DNA of 64,000 bases from contig OZ220727.1 in assembly GCA_965116865.1 (NCBI GenBank), positions 434,001 through 498,000 on the forward strand, read 5' to 3'. Both the position numbers and the translations under genes were made by a program. The notes below the pieces were generated by a model. It worked only from the letters and a program-made list of their open reading frames with translations. It searched no databases and was not told the DNA's origin. Below are positions 34,665-41,820 of this stretch, in pieces. Source of the stretch: Aldehydirespirator sp965116865. Its GTDB lineage: Bacteria; Actinomycetota; Acidimicrobiia; Acidimicrobiales; Aldehydirespiratoraceae. Each line of letters starts with the position of its first letter. The stretch's first letter is position 1.

Positions 34665-35252
34665 ATGAACGGCAGGCCTCTGGACCGCGGCTTCTACGCC
34701 CGCAACGCGCTGGTAGTCGCGCCACAGTTGCTCAACAAGGTGCTGGTGGCGCCGACTGGCCGTGCCGGCCGGATCGTGGAAGTCGAGGCCTACCGGGGCG
34801 CCGACGATCCCGGCAGCCACAGCTCCCGCGGCCGGACCAGACGCAACGCCACGATGTTCGGTCCGCCGGGCTGCCTGTACGTGTACTTCACCTACGGCAT
34901 GCACTGGTGCGCCAACGTGGTGGTCGAGGCCGACGGCGCGGCCGCGGCGGTGCTGCTGCGGGCGCTGACACCGCTGGAGGGCCTCGAAGCCATGTACACG
35001 GCACGGGGTCCGGCCGCCCGCCGAGACCGTGACCTGTGCAGCGGCCCGGCCAAGCTCACCCAGGCCCTCGGCATTGACGGCGTCCTCGACGGCACCGACC
35101 TGGTCGGCGGCGACCGGGGTGCGACTGTCCTGGACGATGGCCGGCCGCCCCCGCCCGCTCCCGTGGTCACCACCAGGATCGGCCTCACCGGCGGCGCCGA
35201 CCTCCCCTGGCGCTTTTACGTGTCCGGATCGACCGACGTGTCCCGCGGCTAG
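34665..35252 (+). CDS. 3-methyladenine DNA glycosylase (AAG/MPG family)
   Basis: It removes alkylated purines in base excision repair. The 195-residue protein has FYARNALVVAPQLLNKVL, the active-site block IVEVEAYRGADDPGSHSSRG with the catalytic Glu, and FGPPGCLYVYFTYGMHWCAN. LCSGPAKLTQALGI and TTRIGLTGGADLPWRFYV complete it. ATG 34665 begins the conserved part. The upstream in-frame ATG (34572) overlaps argH and would add residues written by repeat C. Its link to arginine genes is positional only. Confidence 0.9.
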   Translation: MNGRPLDRGFYARNALVVAPQLLNKVLVAPTGRAGRIVEVEAYRGADDPGSHSSRGRTRRNATMFGPPGCLYVYFTYGMHWCANVVVEADGAAAAVLLRALTPLEGLEAMYTARGPAARRDRDLCSGPAKLTQALGIDGVLDGTDLVGGDRGATVLDDGRPPPPAPVVTTRIGLTGGADLPWRFYVSGSTDVSRG

Positions 35253-35345
35253 TGGTCCGTCGCTGAAATGATCGGGGCGTCCGGAGCGCTCTCAAGCAGG
35301 GTCTCGGTCCTGCTGCGCTGCCCTAGCCATTTCGACGACACAGCA

Positions 35346-35360
35346 CTAGTGTCCTGAGTC
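35346..35360 (+). repeat. left 15-bp direct repeat of the accessory island
   Basis: CTAGTGTCCTGAGTC here and CTAGTGTCCCGAGTC at 36835-36849 agree at 14 of 15 bases in the same orientation, 1489 bp apart. The sequence resembles an IS630-type terminus and lies 52 bp before the transposase fragment. The preceding 93 bp after the glycosylase gene contain nothing else that I recognise. Confidence 0.6.
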
Positions 35361-35411
35361 TTTAGTTATTGGGGTTGGTTGTGGTATGGTTGGTGTGGAT
35401 GCGGGCGGTGA

Positions 35412-35699
35412 TTGGAGGCAGTGGTGGCTAGAGGCCGTCGTGGGGTGGAGGTGGTGCTCGCCGATGAGCAGCGCGAGACGCTGGAGCGGTGGGCGCGGCG
35501 CCCGAAGTCGTCGCGGGCTCTGGCGCTGCGGTGCCGGATAGTGCTGGGCGCGGCCGTCGCGCAAGGCACTCGCTCGACTGTGCGCCGATTGGCGCGTTCG
35601 CGCTCAGCCTTGACACCGTCGCTGCCCGGTCACTGGGCGGTTGGACAGTGCCTTACCAGGGATGCACTCGCGGCGCTGCGGCCCCAAGTTGAGACGTGA
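35412..35699 (+). pseudogene. N-terminal fragment of an IS630-family transposase
   Basis: The first 55-60 residues (GVEVVLADEQRETLERWARR, SSRALALRCRIVLGAAVAQG) match the N-terminal helix-turn-helix of IS630 transposases. After about residue 62 the similarity stops and the frame runs on briefly to a stop. The DDE catalytic domain is absent. The rest was probably deleted when the toxin-antitoxin pair became its neighbour. Some of the frame overlaps the 3' end of the PIN gene. Confidence 0.65.
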
Positions 35700-36030
35700 G
35701 CAACTGGAAGTCGGCTGCGTCCGCGGTGACGATGCTGTCTTGGAGGCGCACCGCGAGCGCCACGAGGTGTGCGTCGACAACGTCAGAGGTCCCCGACCTC
35801 AGGAGTATCCCGCCGACCACTCGGGCATCGACGAGGGTGAAGTCGTGGATCTCGAGCGTGTCGAGGAACCGGGCCAACCTGGCCTGCCGGCTGCCGTCTC
35901 GCCACACCTGCGCAACCACAGGGGTCGATGTGCGCAACACCGCGCTCTCCTCGAGCGCGGCGGTGAGGAAGGACTGGGCTGCCTTCTCGCCTCGGTCAAC
36001 CGCTACCAGTACGCCGGCGTCAAGGATCAC
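35653..36030 (-). CDS. VapC-like PIN-domain toxin
   Basis: This is a 125-residue PIN ribonuclease. The conserved acidic residues are visible: Asp4 in MILDAGVLVAVDRG, Glu in the middle, Asp in TSDVVDAHLVALA and Asp in IVTADAADF. PIN toxins of this group cleave tRNA or rRNA and are silenced by the cognate antitoxin. The start overlaps the antitoxin stop by 4 bp, the normal arrangement. The C-terminus reaches into the transposase remnant. The cleavage target cannot be predicted. Confidence 0.82.
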   Translation of the reverse strand: MILDAGVLVAVDRGEKAAQSFLTAALEESAVLRTSTPVVAQVWRDGSRQARLARFLDTLEIHDFTLVDARVVGGILLRSGTSDVVDAHLVALAVRLQDSIVTADAADFQLLTSQLGAAAPRVHPW

Positions 36031-36260
36031 GAAACGAAGTAGCGGCCGCGCATGGCGACCACATCTTCGGGTTCGGGCGGGCCTGCCTCCTCAGCCCATT
36101 CGCGCAGGAACGCGCGCAGGGCCTTGCGTTGGCCGCTCTCGCGCGCGAGAAGCAGCAGGCCGCGCCGGATAGCGCCTGTTTGGCTGCCGTACTCATCGGC
36201 AAGCTCCGACAGCAGTTCGCGTTCTTCCTCGCTGAGGCGGACCGTGGTTGTAGCGCCCAT
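36027..36260 (-). CDS. ribbon-helix-helix antitoxin
   Basis: This 77-residue protein has the ribbon-helix-helix pattern TTTVRLSEEERELLSELADE, then GSQTGAIRRGLLLLARE at residues about 27-43. The C-terminal half is acidic and would wrap the PIN toxin. It is the first gene of the pair and probably represses it through the inverted repeat at 36273-36288. Confidence 0.82.
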   Translation of the reverse strand: MGATTTVRLSEEERELLSELADEYGSQTGAIRRGLLLLARESGQRKALRAFLREWAEEAGPPEPEDVVAMRGRYFVS

Positions 36261-36268
36261 AGTCCAAG

Positions 36269-36288
36269 ACTATAGCACATTCGTGCTA
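36269..36288 (-). promoter_or_regulatory. promoter and operator of the toxin-antitoxin pair
   Basis: TATAGT (minus strand, 36269-36274) ends 8 nt before the antitoxin ATG. It abuts the inverted repeat TAGCACATTCGTGCTA at 36273-36288, with 6-bp arms and a 4-bp spacer. This is where an autoregulating antitoxin would be expected to bind. Confidence 0.6.
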
Positions 36289-36340
36289 CAAATCCGCCGC
36301 TCAAGCCAGCATTGTGGCGCGTGACCTGCTGATCTCTTGC

Positions 36341-36385
36341 GAGCCCGAGACAGGAATCGAACCTGCGACCTGCTGTTCACAAGAC
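36341..36385 (-). other. tRNA 3'-half-like fragment (possible attachment-site remnant)
   Basis: On the minus strand the sequence reads like a tRNA from the anticodon loop to the acceptor end. TTGTGAACAGC precedes a variable-region-like AGGTC, a T arm GCAGGTTCGATTCCTGT that pairs, and an acceptor strand CTCGGGC. The 5' half is absent: the sequence before it does not pair. Such 3' halves are typical leftovers of integration into a tRNA gene. No integrase is seen nearby. Confidence 0.4.
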
Positions 36386-36490
36386 GCAAGAAGCAGGTGT
36401 CGGCCAGTACCGTCCCGTACCGGAAAATGCTGTTGAGGTGGGCTTTCGCGATTCGGCCGTGTCGCTGAGTGCCTGTGGATAACGCCCAGT

Positions 36491-36522
36491 TTCTAACCGT
36501 ACGTTAGAAGATCCGTTAGAAG
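36491..36522. other. palindrome TTCTAACCGTACGTTAGAA plus a third half-site
   Basis: Arms TTCTAAC and GTTAGAA flank a 5-bp centre at 36491-36509, and CGTTAGAAG recurs at 36514-36522, 12 bp after the second arm. It looks like a protein-binding or recombination site. It is A+T-rich against its surroundings. No adjacent gene explains it. Confidence 0.45.
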
Positions 36523-36621
36523 TCCGTCGTCCCCGGACGCCCACGCGGTGCGACGTTTACGCGCAGCGCTGTCTCGGCTCTCGCCCGGTCGCCAACCCTC
36601 CGGCACCCGAGAGCAAGGCTC

Positions 36622-36747
36622 CTGCCGCCACGGATGGTGTCGTCGCCTGGGCCGCCCCACAGCAGGTCGTCGCCGTCGGTTGCGTCGATGAGGGTGGAGT
36701 CGCCGCCGTAGAGAGTTGTCGTCGCCGGCGCCGGCGACGATGATGTC
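36622..36747 (-). pseudogene. decayed fragment of an RTX (calcium-binding repeat) protein
   Basis: Read on the minus strand this gives DIIVAGAGDD, then after a one-base frame change YGGDSTLIDATDGDDLLWGG and PGDDTIRGG. These are RTX nonapeptide-type repeats (GGxGxDxLx). The frame shift and the lack of a start or long frame show a dead fragment. RTX proteins are secreted. Similarity fades toward 36560. The rest of the 36289-36940 stretch has no intact gene. Confidence 0.6.
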
Positions 36748-36834
36748 GACGCAGGGGCAGCTTCGTGGCTGTTCTCAGAGAGGACCGCAGAAGGGCGCTG
36801 CGCTGATCCTCGTTCTCGACAACACCATCTACAG

Positions 36835-36849
36835 CTAGTGTCCCGAGTC
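36835..36849 (+). repeat. right 15-bp direct repeat of the accessory island
   Basis: CTAGTGTCCCGAGTC repeats the motif at 35346-35360 with one mismatch in the same orientation. Beyond it, ordinary core genes resume with chorismate mutase about 105 bp downstream. Confidence 0.6.
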
Positions 36850-36940
36850 AGGAATCCGTTGCAGGTGCCGCCGCCAGATGGGGCGGTGCGGACGACTCCG
36901 CTCCCTCTTCGCGGTGGATGCCTACGGCTCAGGTTTGCGA

Positions 36941-36946
36941 TAGCTT
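36941..36946 (+). promoter_or_regulatory. -10 box TAGCTT of the chorismate mutase gene, leaderless spacing
   Basis: TAGCTT ends 8 nt before GTG 36955. This favours that codon over the in-frame TTG at 36949. Confidence 0.5.
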
Positions 36947-36954
36947 GATTGGCT

Positions 36955-37266
36955 GTGGGTGTGGGCGCCGGGGACGAGACTCTGGCCGGCTACCGGTCGA
37001 GCATCGACAACATCGACACCGCGCTGGTGCTGTTGCTCGCCGAGCGGTTCAAGATCACCACGCAGGTTGGGATCCACAAGGCTGCCGCCGGCCTTGTGGC
37101 TGCCGATCCTGAGCGCGAGAAGGCGCAGATCGCCCGGCTGGGGGAGGTCGCTGCCTCCGCCGGTCTCGACCGCTCCTTCATCGAGAAGCTCCTGCAGCTC
37201 GTGTTCGCGGAGGTGCGACAGGACCACGAACTGACTCGCAGCGACGACGGCGCCACCGAGGGCTGA
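36955..37266 (+). CDS. chorismate mutase (AroQ class)
   Basis: It converts chorismate to prephenate for phenylalanine and tyrosine synthesis. The 103-residue all-helical domain reads YRSSIDNIDTALVLLLAERF, then TTQVGIHKAAAGLVAADPER and ends with a helix containing FIEKLLQLVFAEVRQDHELT. Catalytic Arg, Lys and Glu positions appear to be present. It lies 12 bp before aceK on the same strand, so the two may share a transcript, though no metabolic link is evident. Confidence 0.88.
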   Translation: MGVGAGDETLAGYRSSIDNIDTALVLLLAERFKITTQVGIHKAAAGLVAADPEREKAQIARLGEVAASAGLDRSFIEKLLQLVFAEVRQDHELTRSDDGATEG

Positions 37267-37278
37267 GGCGCTTCCGAG

Positions 37279-39009
37279 GTGGCCGGGACCAGCCCGTCGG
37301 GCCCGTCCGAAGCCTTGGCCTGCATCCTCTGCGACCGCTTCGAGACCTTTCACACCCGCTTCGTCACCGTCACCGCCCGGGCGGAGGGCCGTTTCCTCGC
37401 CCGGGACTGGCACGGGCACCGCCGGGATGCCGTCGAGCGCCTCAACCTGCACACCGGCGCAGTGATGGACACCGTCGAGGCCTGCCGCTCCCGGCTGCCC
37501 GAGACCGGAGCCCGCAGCGCCTGGATCGACGCCCAGCGCCGCTACATCCAGTTCCTGTCCGACCGCGGCGACATAGAGCTGGCCGAGACTTTCTACAACT
37601 CCGTCACCCGGCGCCTGTTCGATGTCGTCGGCCTCGACCGGGAGCTGGAGTTCATCTGGCTCGGCCCCACCGCCCTGCCGGCCAGCGACGACACCGGCAC
37701 TGAGCACAGCAGCGTGGAGGTGGCCGGATCCACAGAGGCAGCAGTCGCAGCCGTCCTCGAGCGCAGCCCGCTGGGTCCGCACTTCTCCGACCTGGGCCGC
37801 GACGCCGCGCTCGTCGCAGCGCGCATCGACGGCTACCTGGACGGTGCATGGCGCGACCTCGACGCAATCGACATGCTCGACGCCGTTCTCTACCGTCAGA
37901 AGGGCGCCTACCTCGTCGGCCGGCTGCGTTGGCTCAACCGGCTGTCGCCGTGCATCCTGCCCGTCGTCCACGACGACTCAGGCGTGCATGTCGATGCCGC
38001 CCTGCTCACCGAGCCCGCAGCCAGCCGGCTGTTCAGCTACGCCCGTTCCTACATGCACGTGCTGTCGGCCCGTCCCGCGTCCGTCGTCGCTTTCCTCAAG
38101 TCGATGCTGCCCGCGAAGCCCGTCGCCGAGCTTTACACGTCGCTCGGGTACTCCCAGCACGGCAAGACCAACCTCTTCCGCGCCCTGTACCGGCACATGG
38201 AGCACTCCAACACCCGATTCGAGCAGTCCCGCGGCGCGGCCGGCACCGTCATGGCCGTGTTCACGCTGCCGTCGTTCGACGTGGTGTTCAAGGTGATCAA
38301 GGACCGGTTCCCGCCCAGCAAGCGCGTCACCCCCGCAGAGGTCAAGCGCCGCTACCGGCTGGTATTCGGATACAACCGGCTGGGCCGTCTCGTCGATGCC
38401 CAGGAGTTCGAGAACCTCACTTTCGCCAGGGACCGCTTCGACGACGGCCTCCTCGACGAACTGCGCCGCGACTGCGCCCGCACGGTCTCCGTCACCGACA
38501 CCGAGGTCGTGCTGGGCCACGTGTACACGGAGCGCCGCGTCTACCCGCTCGACCTCTATCTGCGCGAGACGAACCCCGACCGGGCCGTCGCCGCCGCCAT
38601 CGACTACGGCAACGCCATCAAGGACCTGGCGGCGGCGAACATCTTCCCCGGAGACCTGTTCGCCAAGAACTTCGGCGTCACCCGACTCGGCTCGGTGGTG
38701 TTCTACGACTACGACGAACTGGCCCTGCTGTCGGAGTTGAACTTCAGAGCCCTGCCCGAACCTCTCGACGCCCTCGACGAGATGTTCGACCAGCCCTGGT
38801 TCCCTGTCGGCGCCGACGACGTGTTCCCTGAGGAGTTCGCCACCTACCTGCGATCGCCTCCCGTGGTCGGCGCCGTGTTCGACGAGCACCATCCTGAGAT
38901 CGCCACCGTCGCCTTCTGGGAGTCGATGAAGCAGCGCAACCGCGCCGGCGACATCCCCGACCTGTTCCCCTACCCGGCCTCGGTGCGTCTGCACCGCTGG
39001 CCCCAGTGA
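37279..39009 (+). CDS. aceK: isocitrate dehydrogenase kinase/phosphatase
   Basis: AceK phosphorylates and dephosphorylates isocitrate dehydrogenase, switching carbon between the TCA cycle and the glyoxylate shunt. The 576 residues match the whole family: LYTSLGYSQHGKTNLFRALY at about 283, VMAVFTLPSFDVVFKVIKDR with the ATP-binding Lys near 337, YNRLGRLVDAQEF, then DYGNAIKDLAAANIFPGDLF and KNFGVTRLGSVVFYDYDELA with the catalytic and metal Asp near 476. The family is mostly proteobacterial, so finding it here is unusual. No aceA, aceB or icd is in the window. Citrate synthase is convergent next to it. Confidence 0.93.
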   Translation: MAGTSPSGPSEALACILCDRFETFHTRFVTVTARAEGRFLARDWHGHRRDAVERLNLHTGAVMDTVEACRSRLPETGARSAWIDAQRRYIQFLSDRGDIELAETFYNSVTRRLFDVVGLDRELEFIWLGPTALPASDDTGTEHSSVEVAGSTEAAVAAVLERSPLGPHFSDLGRDAALVAARIDGYLDGAWRDLDAIDMLDAVLYRQKGAYLVGRLRWLNRLSPCILPVVHDDSGVHVDAALLTEPAASRLFSYARSYMHVLSARPASVVAFLKSMLPAKPVAELYTSLGYSQHGKTNLFRALYRHMEHSNTRFEQSRGAAGTVMAVFTLPSFDVVFKVIKDRFPPSKRVTPAEVKRRYRLVFGYNRLGRLVDAQEFENLTFARDRFDDGLLDELRRDCARTVSVTDTEVVLGHVYTERRVYPLDLYLRETNPDRAVAAAIDYGNAIKDLAAANIFPGDLFAKNFGVTRLGSVVFYDYDELALLSELNFRALPEPLDALDEMFDQPWFPVGADDVFPEEFATYLRSPPVVGAVFDEHHPEIATVAFWESMKQRNRAGDIPDLFPYPASVRLHRWPQ

Positions 39010-39039
39010 TCGACAGCCGCTTCCCGATGGAGGACGCTC

Positions 39040-39128
39040 CCGTCCTCCACGAGCGCATGGAGGCCGACGCACCGAGGACGAGATCGCCGCCAGAGTGCCG
39101 CCGTCCTCCACGAGCGCATGGAGGCCGA
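39040..39128 (+). repeat. 61-bp tandem duplication between aceK and gltA
   Basis: A 28-bp block beginning CCGTCCTCCACGAGCGCATG and ending GGAGGCCGAC is present at 39040 and 39101. It lies in the 156-bp gap between convergent genes, which shows no clear terminator hairpin. Confidence 0.85.
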
Positions 39129-39165
39129 CCTCCACGCCAGAGGATCGTCCTCGCGCGGGTTCCGC

Positions 39166-40431
39166 CTAACGGTCCTTCATCGGCACGAAGTCTCGCTTCG
39201 GCAGTCCGGTGTAGATCTGCCGAGGCCTGTAGATGCGGGAGTCCTGGTCGATCATCTCGTTCCAGTGGGCCAGCCACCCCGGGGTGCGGCCGATGGCGAA
39301 CAGCACGGTGAACATGTTCGTGGGGAAGCCGAGAGCCTGGTAGATGAGGCCTGAATAGAAGTCCACGTTCGGGTAGAGCCGCCGACTGACGAAGTAGTCG
39401 TCGGCCAGCGCGACCTCCTCGAGCTTCAGGGCGATGTCCAGCAGCGGGTTCTTGCCGATCACGCTGAACACGTCGTGGGCGGCCGTCTTGATGATCATCG
39501 CCCTCGGGTCGTAGCTCTTGTACACGCGGTGCCCGAAGCCCATCAGCCGGCGCTCTCCCCGCTTGACGCCGTCGATGAAGCCGTCGACGTCTTCGTAGGA
39601 GCCGATGTTGGACAGCATGTTGATGACGGCCTCGTTCGCCCCTCCGTGCAGCGGGCCGTACAGGGCCGCGCAGGCGGCCGCGATGGCGGTGTAGGGGTCG
39701 GCGTGGCTGGAGCCGACCACCCGGGCCGCGGTGGTGGAGCAGTTCTGGCCGTGGTCGGCGTGAAGGATGAACAGCACCCGCATGGCCTGCACCAGCGCCG
39801 GGTCCGGCTCGTAATCGCCGCCGACGTCGAACATCATCTTCAGGAAGCGGGTCGGGTAGTCGTCGGCGTTGTCGGGGAAGATGAACGGCAGGCCCCTCGA
39901 GAACCTGTAGGCGGCCGCGGCCAGCGTCGGCATCTTGGCTATCAACCGCACGGTCTGGGCCCGACGGTTCTCGGGCTCGACGATGTCCTTGGCCGCCGGA
40001 TAGAAGGTGGACAACCCGGCCACACCCGAAGTCAGCAGACCCATCGGGTGGGCGTCGTAGTGGAAGGCGTCGAAGATGCGCTTGCGGAAATTCTCGTGGA
40101 TGAAGGTGTGCCGGGATATGTCGTAGGTCCACTCGTCGAGCTGGTGCTGGCTGGGCAGTTCGCCGTGTACCAGCAGGTAGGCGACCTCGGGGAACGTGCT
40201 GTGCTGGGCGAGCTGCTCGATGGGGTAGCCGCGATAGCGGAGGATGCCGGCCTCGCCGTCGATCTCGGCCACCGCGCTCGATGTGGCCGCGGTGGTGTCC
40301 AGCCCCGGATCAAAGAACCAGACGCCTCCCAGCAGCTTCCGCCAGGCCGCGGAGTCGACTCCGCCGTCGACGATCGGGATCTCGACGGACCGTCCGGTGC
40401 GGTTGTCGGTGATGGTGACGCTCTCCGCCAT
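39166..40431 (-). CDS. gltA: citrate synthase
   Basis: It condenses acetyl-CoA and oxaloacetate, entering the TCA cycle. The 421 residues are of the hexameric GltA type with FFDPGLDTTAATSS at the start. The active-site blocks are FILHADHGQNCSTT, GPLHGGANEAVI, LMGFGHRVYKSYDPR and DFYSGLIYQALG. It has its own leaderless-type promoter inside the 3' end of the upstream carboxyltransferase gene, which ends 11 bp before it. Confidence 0.96.
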   Translation of the reverse strand: MAESVTITDNRTGRSVEIPIVDGGVDSAAWRKLLGGVWFFDPGLDTTAATSSAVAEIDGEAGILRYRGYPIEQLAQHSTFPEVAYLLVHGELPSQHQLDEWTYDISRHTFIHENFRKRIFDAFHYDAHPMGLLTSGVAGLSTFYPAAKDIVEPENRRAQTVRLIAKMPTLAAAAYRFSRGLPFIFPDNADDYPTRFLKMMFDVGGDYEPDPALVQAMRVLFILHADHGQNCSTTAARVVGSSHADPYTAIAAACAALYGPLHGGANEAVINMLSNIGSYEDVDGFIDGVKRGERRLMGFGHRVYKSYDPRAMIIKTAAHDVFSVIGKNPLLDIALKLEEVALADDYFVSRRLYPNVDFYSGLIYQALGFPTNMFTVLFAIGRTPGWLAHWNEMIDQDSRIYRPRQIYTGLPKRDFVPMKDR

Positions 40432-40439
40432 CGGAGATC

Positions 40440-40445
40440 AGATTA
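40440..40445 (-). promoter_or_regulatory. -10 box TAATCT of gltA, leaderless spacing
   Basis: On the minus strand TAATCT ends 8 nt before the gltA ATG. It overlaps the stop codon region of the carboxyltransferase gene, giving gltA an internal promoter. Confidence 0.6.
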
Positions 40446-41819
40446 CAGGGGAGTGTTGTCATGGCGGCGCCTCGGCAGGCGCTCGCGTTTCGCGGAGAGC
40501 ATCTCCAGGGCGACGCAGATCTCCCGCCGCGTGTCTGCGGGCTCGATGACCGAGTCGATGGCGCCACGCTCGGCAGCGATGTACGGGTTGAGCAGCCGCT
40601 GCTCGTAGGCCGCCTCGAGCCTTGCCCTCTCCGCGTCGGTAGCCGACCGGTGGAGGATCCCCACCGCTCCCTTGGCGCCCATGACCGCGATCTCGGCCGT
40701 GGGCCAGGCCAGGGCCAAGTCGTTCCCGATCGGCTTGGAGTCCATTACGATGTAGGCGCCGCCGTAGGACTTTCGCAGGGTGACGTTGACCCGAGGCACA
40801 GTGGCCCGGGCGTACGCGAAGGCCATCTGGGCGCCGTAGCGGATCATTCCCCGCCACTCGAGGTCCTTGCCCGGATAGAAGCCGGACGTGTCCACGAAGG
40901 TGACCAGCGGAAGATTGAATGCGTCGCAGAACGCCACGAAGCGGGCGCCCTTGCGCGAGGCGGTGATGTCGAGCGTCCCGGCCAGCGACTGGGGCTGGTT
41001 GGCGACTATCCCCACCGGCCGCCCGCCGAAGGAAGCGAAGGCGGTGACCAGGTTCGTGCCCCAGAACGGATGGGGCTCCAGCAGCGCGCCGTCATCGGCG
41101 ACGGCAGCCAGCACGTCGCGCACGTCGTAGCTTCCCCCCGACTCGGCCGGCAGCACATCGAACGCCTCGGGCACCGTCCGGTCGCCCGGGTCGGGGCAAG
41201 CCCGGCCGGGCGGGTCGGAGCCGTTGCTGTCAGGCAGGTAGCCGAGGAGCTCGGCCGCGATCGCGTCGGCCTCGGTGTCGGTTGACGCCACGAAGCTCGC
41301 CACCCCCGACCTGACGGCGTGGGTCTCGGCGCCGCCGAGGTCGGCGCGGTCGACCGGCATCCCGGTGAAGTGCTCCACCATCTTCGGCCCCACGACGAAG
41401 GCGTAGGCGTCGGCGGTCATCACCACGAAGTCGGCCAGGCCCAGCAGCAGGGCAGGACCAGAGACGTTGGGACCGGCCGCCACGACGATCACGGGCACCA
41501 CTCCGGAGCAGCGAGCCAGCTCGGCGGCTGCCGAGGCCCAACCGTGCAGGGCGGCGACCCCCTCGGCGAGGTCGGCGCCCGAGGAGGCCAGTCTCAGCAG
41601 CAGTGGAAGTCGCTGCGTGCGGGCCAGACGGGCGGCTGCGGCCATGCTCTGGCCGTCGGACGGCGCCAGCGCCCCGCTGCGCTCGTCGACGGCACCGCGG
41701 GCGTCGACCTCGACCACGCTGCGGTCGCCGAGGGCTGTCACCTGGCTGCGGACGAACCCGGAGGACCCGGCCCGGAAATTCACCGCGGTCGCTTCGAAGG
41801 CAGCTGACACGTCGCTCAT
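40443..41819 (-). CDS. acyl-CoA carboxylase carboxyltransferase (beta) subunit
   Basis: It belongs to the carboxyltransferase family that moves carboxyl groups from biotin to acyl-CoA, as in acetyl- or propionyl-CoA carboxylase. Two crotonase-like halves are visible: the first with SGPALLLGLADFVVMTADAY, the second with GIVANQPQSLAGTLDITASR, FVDTSGFYPGKDLEWRGMIR and LRKSYGGAYIVMDSKPIGND. At 458 residues it is about 50 shorter than typical, lacking part of the N-terminal CoA-binding region. No biotin carboxylase is nearby. Methylmalonyl-CoA mutase at 61.9 kb would use its product if it is a propionyl-CoA carboxylase. Confidence 0.83.
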   Translation of the reverse strand: MSDVSAAFEATAVNFRAGSSGFVRSQVTALGDRSVVEVDARGAVDERSGALAPSDGQSMAAAARLARTQRLPLLLRLASSGADLAEGVAALHGWASAAAELARCSGVVPVIVVAAGPNVSGPALLLGLADFVVMTADAYAFVVGPKMVEHFTGMPVDRADLGGAETHAVRSGVASFVASTDTEADAIAAELLGYLPDSNGSDPPGRACPDPGDRTVPEAFDVLPAESGGSYDVRDVLAAVADDGALLEPHPFWGTNLVTAFASFGGRPVGIVANQPQSLAGTLDITASRKGARFVAFCDAFNLPLVTFVDTSGFYPGKDLEWRGMIRYGAQMAFAYARATVPRVNVTLRKSYGGAYIVMDSKPIGNDLALAWPTAEIAVMGAKGAVGILHRSATDAERARLEAAYEQRLLNPYIAAERGAIDSVIEPADTRREICVALEMLSAKRERLPRRRHDNTPL

Positions 41820-41820
41820 C

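Noticed and set aside
35412..35699. An intact small regulator gene
   Set aside because: The helix-turn-helix part matches the IS630 transposase N-terminus and the remainder is unrelated filler up to a chance stop.
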